Source: Klenkia brasiliensis (lineage in GTDB: Bacteria > Actinomycetota > Actinomycetes > Mycobacteriales > Geodermatophilaceae). From it: DNA of 64,000 bases. Location of the stretch: NCBI RefSeq assembly GCF_900100695.1, contig NZ_FNCF01000001.1, forward strand, positions 822,619 through 886,618. Reading direction: 5' to 3'. The notes below the pieces were generated by a model. The model had not been told where the DNA came from. It made no database searches and saw nothing but the letters and a program-made list of their open reading frames with translations. Position numbers and translations under genes: made by a program. This document shows, piece after piece, positions 32,949 to 40,227 of this stretch; the first letter of the stretch is position 1, and the number at the start of each line of letters is the position of its first letter.

Positions 32949-33596
32949 TCAGGCCTGCAGCGCAGCGGGGTCGAGGGAGTCGACGACGGGGGCGTCCCCG
33001 AAGTCGTGGCCGGCGGTGTTGGTGTTGGGGAAGGCCAGGACGCGGACGCCGGCGGCGGTCGCCGAGGCCACCCCGCCGACGTTGTCCTCCACCGCGACGG
33101 CATCCGCGGCGTCGACGCCGAGGGTGCGCAGCGCGTGCTGGTAGGGCGCCGGGTCGGGCTTGGAGGTCTCCACCACCGAGCTGTCCACGACCAGGTCGAA
33201 GTCGGCGAGCTCGAGGCCGTCGACCCCGGCGACCAGCGCGACGACGTTCTCCGGCGAGGTGGTGGTCACCAGCGCGACCGGGTCGCCGGCCTCCTTGGTG
33301 GCCCGGACGGCGTCGAGCACCCCGGGCCGGGCGGTCAGGCCGCCGCGGCCCAGCGCCTGCTGGAACAGCTCGGACTTGGTGGCGTGCACGGCGGAGGCGT
33401 CGACGGTCTCGCCGCGCTCGCGGGCGTAGGAGGCGACGCGGTCGGCGCCGCCGTTGCTCTCCAGCAGGGCGCGGTACTCGTCCTGCTCCCACCGCCAGTC
33501 CAGGCCGTGGGCGGCGAAGGCGTCGTTGAACGCGGCGCGCTGGAGCTCGGAGGTGTCGGCGATGGTGCTGATGGACCCGAGGAGCAGGGCAGGCAC
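32949..33596 (-). CDS. HAD-like protein without catalytic DxD, first gene of the MAA operon
   Basis: This 215-residue protein has the CbbY/beta-phosphoglucomutase-like HAD-IA fold. Downstream motifs are kept: II (VTTTSPENV), III (Lys in TSKPDPAPY) and IV (VAVEDNVGGVASA). But motif I, normally FDxDGTL, reads LGSISTI (residues 6-12), so both catalytic aspartates are replaced (Gly7 and Ile9). The frame around it is uninterrupted and the rest of the cap (ADTSELQRAAFNDAFAAHGL) aligns normally, which argues against a sequencing error. It may be a non-catalytic sugar-phosphate binder. The start is GTG 33596 with GAGG upstream; the gene lies 10 bp before mysA. Confidence 0.85.
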   Translation of the reverse strand: MPALLLGSISTIADTSELQRAAFNDAFAAHGLDWRWEQDEYRALLESNGGADRVASYARERGETVDASAVHATKSELFQQALGRGGLTARPGVLDAVRATKEAGDPVALVTTTSPENVVALVAGVDGLELADFDLVVDSSVVETSKPDPAPYQHALRTLGVDAADAVAVEDNVGGVASATAAGVRVLAFPNTNTAGHDFGDAPVVDSLDPAALQA

Positions 33597-33730
33597 GGGG
33601 GACCTCGTTCCGCTGGGGCCGGGCGCCAGGTCGCGGCCGCGGCAGTGCGCGAACCGTACTCCCCGTAAACAACATTTGCGCTGGCAGGGATCCGAGCCTC
33701 GGGAGTCCTTCACCGGGCGTCCGTCTGCCG
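33597..33730. promoter_or_regulatory. Divergent intergenic region, presumed promoter of the MAA operon
   Basis: This is the only gap upstream of the six-gene minus-strand operon, so its promoter should lie here. It contains an unusually AT-rich patch at 33665-33678 (GTAAACAACATTTG) in otherwise GC-rich DNA. I could not assign -35/-10 hexamers with confidence. The divergent membrane protein gene begins at 33731 or 33794. Confidence 0.35.
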
Positions 33731-35365
33731 GTGTCCATCCCACCACCGCGGGCCCCCGGGCGCACGGCGAGCGCGGGGGTCACCATCGCGGTCGTGGACG
33801 TCGCCGGTGCCGTGCGGGTGCACCGCGGGGCGCTGCTCGGGCCGGCCTTCCTGCTGACCGGGGACGAGCGGCTGGCCGAGGACCGGGTGGACCGCGCACT
33901 GGCCCGCCTGGGCCCGGCCGACGACCACGCGGCGGCGGTCGCCGCGCTCGTGCGCACCCGCGGCCCCCGGGGCGCGGTGGTGGCCTCCGGCCCGGACCCC
34001 TGGTGGGTCGCCCCCGCCGACCTGGCGGCCGCCCGGGCCACCGCCGCCGTCCTCGCCGGCCTGGACGACGCCGCCCGGGCCGCGCTGGTCCTCGACCACG
34101 AGGGCCTGCCGGCCGACCCCGCGGCGCTGGCCCGGGGACGGGCCGCCCTGCCCGACGCCACCGCCGCGCTGGACGCGCTGCTCGCCGTCCGGCGCCCCCC
34201 GGTGCGGGACGACGCCGCCGCCGTGCCGCGGGTCCGGGCGCACCAGCGGGCCCGCCGCACCCGGCCGCTGCTGCTCGTCGCCGGGCTCGTGGTGGTGGCG
34301 CTGCTCGCCGTCCTCGTCCCGACCCCGGGCCCCGCCCCGCAGGCGGGGGGACGCTTCGACGGCCCGACCCGCGGCTCGCTCGCCGGGGACGAGGCCGTGC
34401 GGTACGCCCTGCTCGCCGCACCCGCCGAGGGCCCGGCGACCGGACGCCGCGAGCTGGTCTTCGCCGGGGACCTGCTGGGCGGCCGCTGGGCCCTGGTCGC
34501 CGGCCGCACCGAGCGCGGCTGGACCGGCTGGTGGTCCGCGGGCCCGGCGGACGGCCCCCTCACCCCGGTCGCCGGTCCGGTGGCGCTGCAGCCCGACCGG
34601 CCGGCGGCGCTGCAGCTGGACGACGCCCTCGTGGTCGTCGCCGAGCCCGGCGAACCGGTGCAGGTCTCCACCGGTCTCGTGGTCCGCGCCGACGGCACCG
34701 CCGGCCGCGACCCCGTCGCCCTCCCGCTCGTCGACGGCGTCGGCGCGCTGCGGCTGGCCGCGCCGGACCCCGGCGGGGTGGCCGTGCAGGTCCGGGCCGG
34801 GGTCTCCGCGCTGCCGGTGCCGGTGACCCGGGCCGGGGACGCCGACGCGCGCCCCGCCGTCCCCGCGCTGGCCGCCCTCCGGGACGGCGACGCCGACCTC
34901 GGCGCCCGCGCGGCCGCGGTGGACGCCGCCCTCGGCGCGGTCGCCGCCCCGACCGGCCAGGACCCGGCCACCCTGTCCCCGCAGCTGCTGTGGGCCGGCA
35001 CCCTGCCCGGCCCGCGCGGCGGCGGGGTGGACGCCGCGGTGCTGGTGGTGCCCCAGCCCAGCGGCGCCCTGGTGGTGAGCACGGCGTGGGCCGCCCGGCT
35101 GGCGGACGGCAGCCTGCAGACCATCGGCTGCGGGACCCAGGGGTTCAAGGCCGGCACCGACCCGGCCGGGCTCGTCGTGGCCGTGCGCTGCGTGGTCGCC
35201 GAGCGCGGCACCGGGGCCGCCCGGGCGACGGTGCTGCTGACCGGTCCGGCCAGCACGGACCGGCTCCCCGACGAGCGCCGGGACACCGACGTGGTGGTCG
35301 ACGCCGGCGACGGCTCCACGGTCCCGGTGGGGGCCGCGGGCACGGGCGACCTGCTGGCGGGCTGA
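33731..35365 (+). CDS. Single-pass membrane protein with sigma-factor-like N-terminus
   Basis: I do not recognise this 544-residue protein as a named family. Residues 32-62 (GALLGPAFLLTGDERLAEDR) resemble region 2 of SigE-type ECF sigma factors, in which AFLLTGDxxxAEDL is common. Residues 104-150 (AAVLAGLDDAARAALVLDHE) resemble the region-4 entry. Neither region has a convincing DNA-binding helix. A single transmembrane helix follows at about 179-197, then a roughly 340-residue extracytoplasmic part rich in beta-strand-like sequence. It may be a sigma-derived or signalling membrane protein. The start could be GTG 33731 or GTG 33794. It is divergent from the MAA operon. Confidence 0.65.
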   Translation: MSIPPPRAPGRTASAGVTIAVVDVAGAVRVHRGALLGPAFLLTGDERLAEDRVDRALARLGPADDHAAAVAALVRTRGPRGAVVASGPDPWWVAPADLAAARATAAVLAGLDDAARAALVLDHEGLPADPAALARGRAALPDATAALDALLAVRRPPVRDDAAAVPRVRAHQRARRTRPLLLVAGLVVVALLAVLVPTPGPAPQAGGRFDGPTRGSLAGDEAVRYALLAAPAEGPATGRRELVFAGDLLGGRWALVAGRTERGWTGWWSAGPADGPLTPVAGPVALQPDRPAALQLDDALVVVAEPGEPVQVSTGLVVRADGTAGRDPVALPLVDGVGALRLAAPDPGGVAVQVRAGVSALPVPVTRAGDADARPAVPALAALRDGDADLGARAAAVDAALGAVAAPTGQDPATLSPQLLWAGTLPGPRGGGVDAAVLVVPQPSGALVVSTAWAARLADGSLQTIGCGTQGFKAGTDPAGLVVAVRCVVAERGTGAARATVLLTGPASTDRLPDERRDTDVVVDAGDGSTVPVGAAGTGDLLAG

Positions 35366-35471
35366 GGGCGCGGTAACGTCCTCCCACCGGCCAGTGCCGG
35401 GCGTCCAGCTGCGGCGTGCTCGAGGGCGGAGCCCTCCGGCCAGGGCACCGGTGTGCCCGGGATCGAGCACC

Positions 35472-36059
35472 GTGCCGCCTCCCCCGCGCGTCCGCACCGG
35501 ACGCCCCCGCGACGCCGACCTCACCCGTCGGCTGCTCGACGGCGCCGTCGCCCTGGTGGCCGAGCGCGGGTACGGCAAGCTCAACGCCGAGGCGCTGGCC
35601 GCCCGCACCGGTGCCGGCAAGGCGGCCATCTACCGCCGCTGGCCGACGATGTCGGCGCTGCTCGCCGACGCCCTGGACGGCGTGCGGCTGGTCCCCCTGC
35701 CCCCCGCCACCGGGTCCCTGCGCGGCGACCTGGTCGCCCTGCTGCACCCCTTCACCCGCCCACCCGGCACGGAGGAGCGGGCCGTAGCCGCCGCCCTGGG
35801 GCTGGTCCACCACGACCCGCGCCTGCGGGAGGCCCTCGACGGGGCACTGGTCGCCCCGCTCGGCGACGCCGTGGCCGAGGTCTGCGACCGGGAGGTCCGG
35901 CGCGGCCGGCCCGTGACCACGCTGCAGCGCCGCCTGCTGCTGCGGGTGCTGCAGGCGCTGTGGTGGGAGCGGTGCAGCACCCCGGTGCCGGCGATGGCCC
36001 TGCCGGAGGTGACGGCGCTGGTCGACCGCGTGCTGCTGCCCGCGGTGCAGGCACCGTGA
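35472..36059 (+). CDS. TetR-family transcriptional regulator
   Basis: This 195-residue regulator has an N-terminal TetR HTH: LLDGAVALVAERGYGKLNAE followed by ALAARTGAGKAAIYRRWPT. The ligand-binding domain resembles the TetR_C branch with a C-terminal ERCSTPVPAMALPEVTALVD. I chose GTG 35472 (VPPPPRVRTGRPRDADLTRR) because the RTGRPRD phrase usually stands near the N-terminus of this branch. The GAF-ANTAR gene overlaps by 4 bp (GTGA). The controlled operon might be the ABC exporter 0.85 kb downstream, but this is only proximity. Confidence 0.9.
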   Translation: MPPPPRVRTGRPRDADLTRRLLDGAVALVAERGYGKLNAEALAARTGAGKAAIYRRWPTMSALLADALDGVRLVPLPPATGSLRGDLVALLHPFTRPPGTEERAVAAALGLVHHDPRLREALDGALVAPLGDAVAEVCDREVRRGRPVTTLQRRLLLRVLQALWWERCSTPVPAMALPEVTALVDRVLLPAVQAP

Positions 36060-36763
36060 GCGCCCCCGGCGAGGCGTTCCGGGTCGCGCTGGACAGGTCC
36101 GCGGACGACGACGGCGCGCTGCTGCTCCCGGGCCGGCTGGCGCAGGCCGCCGTGGAGGTGCTGCCGGTCGACGGCGCCGGGCTCAGCCTCGTGCTGCTGG
36201 CCGGCCGCCGGGTCCCGCTGGGCGCCAGCGACCCGCTGGCCGGCGCGGCCGAGCGGCTGCAGTTCGCCCTGGGCGACGGCCCCTGCACCGCGGCGCACCG
36301 GGACGGCGGCCCGGTCCTGGCACCGGCCGACCAGCTCGTGGTGCGCTGGCCGGTGTTCGCCGTCCAGCTGGCCGCGCAGACCCCCTTCCGCAGCGTGCTG
36401 GCCCTGCCGGTCGGCGGCCCGCTGGCCGGGTCGGTGGTGCTCGACCTCTACGCCCACGACCCCGGCGCCCCGGGCCCGGACCTGGTGGCCGCCGCCGGGG
36501 CGGTCGCCGACGTCGCCGGCGCGGAGCTCGCGGCCGGGCTCGCGGCGGGCTCGGACGCCGTGCTCGGCGTGCCCGCGGCGCTGCGCACCGACGCGGTGCA
36601 GGCCCGCCAGCGGGTGTGGGTGGCGGTCGGCCGGCTGGCCACCGAGCAGGGCACCACCAGCGGGACGGCGCTGGCCACCCTCCGCGCGCTCGCCTTCGCC
36701 CGCGACCTGGACCTGGAGACCGCCGCGGAGCAGCTGCTGGCCGGGGAGCTGCCGGCCGGCTGA
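36056..36763 (+). CDS. GAF and ANTAR domain protein (RNA-binding antiterminator type)
   Basis: This 235-residue protein has an N-terminal GAF domain (LLLPGRLAQAAVEVLPVDGA, LQFALGDGPCTAAHRDGGPV, FRSVLALPVGGPLAGSVVLD). A C-terminal helical ANTAR-like segment covers residues about 180-232 (VQARQRVWVAVGRLATEQGT, LATLRALAFARDLDLETAAE). ANTAR proteins bind dual-hexaloop RNA and prevent transcription termination. No phosphorylation site is visible, so the GAF domain would be the sensor. The start GTG 36056 overlaps the TetR stop (GTGA). GAF-ANTAR proteins are plentiful in actinobacteria. Confidence 0.87.
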   Translation: MSAPGEAFRVALDRSADDDGALLLPGRLAQAAVEVLPVDGAGLSLVLLAGRRVPLGASDPLAGAAERLQFALGDGPCTAAHRDGGPVLAPADQLVVRWPVFAVQLAAQTPFRSVLALPVGGPLAGSVVLDLYAHDPGAPGPDLVAAAGAVADVAGAELAAGLAAGSDAVLGVPAALRTDAVQARQRVWVAVGRLATEQGTTSGTALATLRALAFARDLDLETAAEQLLAGELPAG

Positions 36764-36903
36764 GGTCCCCCCGCGGGATGACCCGGGTCCGCCCCGGGGC
36801 GCAGCGCGGGCGCACCGCGGTCGGGACCCAGCTCCGACGCGGGAGGACGCCCCCCGTCGCGAGGCTGGCTGCGACCCCACCGCCCGTGCTCGAGGAGCCC
36901 CGC

Positions 36904-37671
36904 ATGACCGTGCCCGTGATGACCGTCCCCGGCGAGGCACCGCCGACCACCGCCGCCGTCCGCGCCGCCGGCCTGCGCAAGACCTACGGCCGCGGCGAGA
37001 CCGCCGTCTCCGCGCTCGCCGGGGTCGACGTCGCCTTCGAGCGCGGCCGGTTCACCGCGATCATGGGCCCGTCGGGCTCCGGCAAGTCCACCCTCATGCA
37101 CTGCCTCGCCGGGCTGGACACCGCCACCGCCGGGCAGGTGTGGCTCGGCGACACCGAGCTGACCCGGCTGCGCGACGAGCAGCTGACCACGCTGCGCCGC
37201 GAGCGCATCGGCTTCGTCTTCCAGGCGTTCAACCTGCTGCCGGTGCTCACCGCGGCGGAGAACATGGTGCTGCCCATGCAGCTGGCCGGCCACCGGCCCG
37301 ACCAGGCCTGGATGGACGACGTCGTGGCCCGCCTGGGCCTGCGCGACCGGCTCGGCCACCGGCCCCACGAGCTCTCCGGGGGCCAGCAGCAGCGCGTCGC
37401 CGTCGCCCGTGCCCTGCTGCCCCGCCCGGACGTCGTGTTCGCCGACGAGCCGACCGGCAACCTGGACTCCCGCACCGGCGCCGAGGTGCTCGGCCTGCTG
37501 CGCTCCAGCGTCCGGGAGACCGGCCAGACCGTCGTCATGGTCACCCACGACCCGGTGGCCGCCGGCTACGCCGACCGCGTGGTGCTGCTCGCCGACGGGC
37601 ACCTGGCCGGCGAGGTGCACCAGCCCACCGCCGACGCCGTCATCGACGCCCTGCGCGGACTGGGCGGCTGA
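36904..37671 (+). CDS. ABC transporter ATP-binding protein (MacB/LolD type)
   Basis: This 255-residue ATPase has Walker A MGPSGSGKSTLMHCLAGLD, Q-loop VFQAFNLLPVLTAAENMVLP, signature ELSGGQQQRVAVARALL, Walker B VVFADEPTGNLDS and the switch His in VMVTHDPVAA. The phrase ADEPTGNLD is the hallmark of the MacB/LolD/FtsE group that works with FtsX-like permeases; the next gene, 3 bp downstream, is such a permease. ATG 36904 has a GAGG ribosome-binding site. The substrate is unknown; lipids, lipoproteins or peptides are typical. Confidence 0.94.
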   Translation: MTVPVMTVPGEAPPTTAAVRAAGLRKTYGRGETAVSALAGVDVAFERGRFTAIMGPSGSGKSTLMHCLAGLDTATAGQVWLGDTELTRLRDEQLTTLRRERIGFVFQAFNLLPVLTAAENMVLPMQLAGHRPDQAWMDDVVARLGLRDRLGHRPHELSGGQQQRVAVARALLPRPDVVFADEPTGNLDSRTGAEVLGLLRSSVRETGQTVVMVTHDPVAAGYADRVVLLADGHLAGEVHQPTADAVIDALRGLGG

Positions 37672-37674
37672 GCC

Positions 37675-40131
37675 GTGCGCCGCGTCCTCCTCGCCCAGGT
37701 CCGCGCCCACGCCGGCCGGCTGGTCGCCTCCACGACGGCGGTGGTCATCGCCGTCGCCTTCGTCGTGGCCACCCTGGTGCTGAACCAGACCGCCAGGACC
37801 ACCGTGCTCGACGCCGTCGGCGCGCAGTACACCGGCGCCGACCTGGTGGTGTCCTCCACCGAGGGCGACACCCTCGCCGACCAGGTCCCGGCCGTGGCCG
37901 CCGTCCCCGGGGTCACCGCGGTCGCCCCGCAGTGGGACACCTCCCTGCAGGCCGTGCTGCCGGGCACCACCGGCGCCCGCTACGTCTCGATCGGGGCCGT
38001 CGCCGACGCCCCCGCCCTGCGCTGGCAGCAGCTGGCCGCCGGCAGCCTGCCCACGCAGCCCGGCCAGATCGCGCTGTCGGCCGGCTCCGACGTCGCCGTC
38101 GGTGACGTCGTGCCCTTCACCACCTACGACGCCGACGGCACCGAGCTGACCGGCGACCTGACCGTCACCGGGCTGGTCGACACCTCCGGGTCGGTCACCG
38201 GCGGCCTGTTCACCCAGGGGTTCGTCACCCCCGAGCAGGCCCGGCAGTGGGGCGCCTGGGCCAGCGAGCTGCTCGTCGCCGGCGACCCCGACCCGGCGGC
38301 GCTGCAGGCGGCGCTGACCACCACCGGCGAGGTCACCGTGCGGACCGGCACCGAGGCGGCCGAGGCCGCCGCCGCGGCGATGACCGGTGACTCCGACGCG
38401 CTGGCCGTGGTGCTGCTGGTCTTCGCCACCGTCGCCGTCCTGGTCGCCGGGCTGGTCATCGCCAACACCTTCGCCGTGCTGCTGGCCCAGCGGACCCGGG
38501 AGCTGGCGCTGCTGCGCTGCGTCGGTGCGACGTCCGGGCAGATCCGCCGCAGCGTGCTGGGCGAGGCCCTGGTCACCGGCCTGGCCGCCTCGGTGCTGGG
38601 CGTGCTGGCCGGCACCGGCCTCGCGGCCGCGGTCTCCGCGCTGGCCGGGGCGCTGGACTCCCCCATCCCGCTCGCCGGCGTCTCCGTGCCGTGGGTCGCC
38701 GTCGTCGCCGGGCTGGTGGTCGGCACCGTGACCACCGTGGTCGCCGCGCTCGCCCCGGCCCGGGCCGCCACCCGGGTGGCGCCGCTGGCCGCGCTGCGCC
38801 CGGTCGACGCCGCCCCGCTGCGCTCGCGGCCCGGCGTGCTGCGGCTGGTGCTCGGCCTGCTGCTGCTCGTCCCCGGTACCGCGCTGCTGCTCGTCGGCGC
38901 GGTCGCCGGCGAGGTGCTGGTGGCGCTGCCCGGGGGCGTGCTCAGCTTCCTCGGCGCGCTGCTGCTGGCCCAGCGGGCCGTCCCGCCGGTGGTCGCCGCG
39001 GCGGGCCGGCTGCTCGGCCGCGCCGGTGGCGTCCCCGGCCGGCTGGCGGCGGGCAACGCCACCCGCAACCCCCGCCGGACGGCGGCCACCGCCACCGCGC
39101 TCGTCATCGGCGTCACGCTCACCACCGCGATGGTCGTCGGCGCCGCGTCGGCCCGGGCCACCGCCTCGGCCGGGCTGGACGCCGCCTACCCCACCGACGT
39201 GGTGGTCGCCGGCTTCGGCGCGGACATGCCGAAGTCACTGGTCGGTCAGCTGACCGGGGTGGACGGGGTCGCCGCGGGCGTCGGGATCACCACGGGCGAG
39301 GTCACCGGGCCCGACGGTGAGGTGTGGTCCGCCGACGGCTTCGACGTCCCCGCCACGCTGCCGGTGCTGCGCTCGGCCGTCGACGAGCCGCTCCCCGAGC
39401 TCGGCCAGGTCGTCCTGCCCGGCTACCTCGCCGACCAGTGGGGCGTGCGCGACGGCGACCCCGTCGCGCTGTCCGCCGGCGACCGGTCGCTGACCCTGAC
39501 CACCGTGGTCGGCAGCGACGACCTGGCCGCGCCGCGGCTGACCGGCACGGAGCTGTCCGCGCTGGTGCCCGACGCCGGGCTGGGCACCGTCTGGCTGCGG
39601 CTGGCCGACGCCGCCGACACCGCGACCGCGGTCGAGGCCGTCACCGACCTGGCCGGCACCGCCGTGCCCACCGCGTTCGTCACCGGCATCGCCAGCGAGC
39701 GCGCCGCCCTGGACGACGTGCTGGACACCCTGCTGCTGGTGGTGACCGGCCTGCTCGGGGTGGCCGTGCTCATCGCGCTGATCGGGGTGGGCAACACCCT
39801 GGCCCTGTCGGTGGTCGAGCGCCGCCAGGAGAGCGGTCTGCTGCGGGCGCTGGGGCTGACCCGCCGCCAGCTGCGCGGCCTGCTGGCGTGGGAGGCGGTG
39901 CTGGTCGCCGGGGTGGCCGCCGTCCTCGGCGTGCTGCTGGGCGGGGGCTACGGCGTGGTCGGCGCTGCCTCGGTGCTGGGGTCGCTGTCGGCGAACGGCA
40001 CGGTCATCTCGGTCCCGTGGCTGCAGGTGGGCGCGATCGTCGTGGTCGCCACCGCCGCGGGGCTGCTGGCCAGCGTGCTGCCCTCGCGCCGGGCCGCCCG
40101 CACGCCCCCGGTGGCCGCCATCGCCGCCTGA
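37675..40131 (+). CDS. FtsX-like ABC transporter permease
   Basis: This 818-residue permease has two FtsX units, each made of a large extracytoplasmic (MacB-PCD-like) region and membrane helices. There is an N-terminal helix (LVASTTAVVIAVAFVVATLV), a first FtsX core at about 240-370 (AQRTRELALLRCVGATSGQI), a central two-helix linker, a second N-terminal helix (TATALVIGVTLTTAMVVGAA) and a final FtsX core (VVERRQESGLLRALGLTRRQ). The start is GTG 37675, immediately after the ATPase stop. It ends 30 bp before a strong terminator hairpin. Confidence 0.93.
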   Translation: MRRVLLAQVRAHAGRLVASTTAVVIAVAFVVATLVLNQTARTTVLDAVGAQYTGADLVVSSTEGDTLADQVPAVAAVPGVTAVAPQWDTSLQAVLPGTTGARYVSIGAVADAPALRWQQLAAGSLPTQPGQIALSAGSDVAVGDVVPFTTYDADGTELTGDLTVTGLVDTSGSVTGGLFTQGFVTPEQARQWGAWASELLVAGDPDPAALQAALTTTGEVTVRTGTEAAEAAAAAMTGDSDALAVVLLVFATVAVLVAGLVIANTFAVLLAQRTRELALLRCVGATSGQIRRSVLGEALVTGLAASVLGVLAGTGLAAAVSALAGALDSPIPLAGVSVPWVAVVAGLVVGTVTTVVAALAPARAATRVAPLAALRPVDAAPLRSRPGVLRLVLGLLLLVPGTALLLVGAVAGEVLVALPGGVLSFLGALLLAQRAVPPVVAAAGRLLGRAGGVPGRLAAGNATRNPRRTAATATALVIGVTLTTAMVVGAASARATASAGLDAAYPTDVVVAGFGADMPKSLVGQLTGVDGVAAGVGITTGEVTGPDGEVWSADGFDVPATLPVLRSAVDEPLPELGQVVLPGYLADQWGVRDGDPVALSAGDRSLTLTTVVGSDDLAAPRLTGTELSALVPDAGLGTVWLRLADAADTATAVEAVTDLAGTAVPTAFVTGIASERAALDDVLDTLLLVVTGLLGVAVLIALIGVGNTLALSVVERRQESGLLRALGLTRRQLRGLLAWEAVLVAGVAAVLGVLLGGGYGVVGAASVLGSLSANGTVISVPWLQVGAIVVVATAAGLLASVLPSRRAARTPPVAAIAA

Positions 40132-40161
40132 CCCACCCGGCTACCCCGCCCGCCCCGCCCG

Positions 40162-40221
40162 GGTATCGGAAGCTCTACCCCCTCCCCGGGACCGGATGGC
40201 GGGGGTGGAGCTTCCGATACC
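40162..40221. terminator. Bidirectional stem-loop terminator between convergent genes
   Basis: The arms 40162-40182 and 40201-40221 (21 nt each, 20 paired) flank an 18-nt loop. The arm begins GGTATCGGAAGCTC. It lies between the FtsX stop (40131) and the antiporter stop (40228), so it can serve both strands. A second element of the same design is at 45151-45213. Confidence 0.88.
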
Positions 40222-40227
40222 GACCTC

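Noticed and set aside
32949..33596. Frameshift or sequencing error as the cause of the missing DxD motif
   Set aside because: The residues on both sides of motif I align in the same frame with normal spacing (PALLLGSISTIADTSELQRA), so a frameshift cannot explain it.
35472..37671. TetR as the proven repressor of the ABC exporter
   Set aside because: The GAF-ANTAR gene and a 140-bp gap lie between them and no operator-like palindrome was identified, so this stays only a proximity guess.
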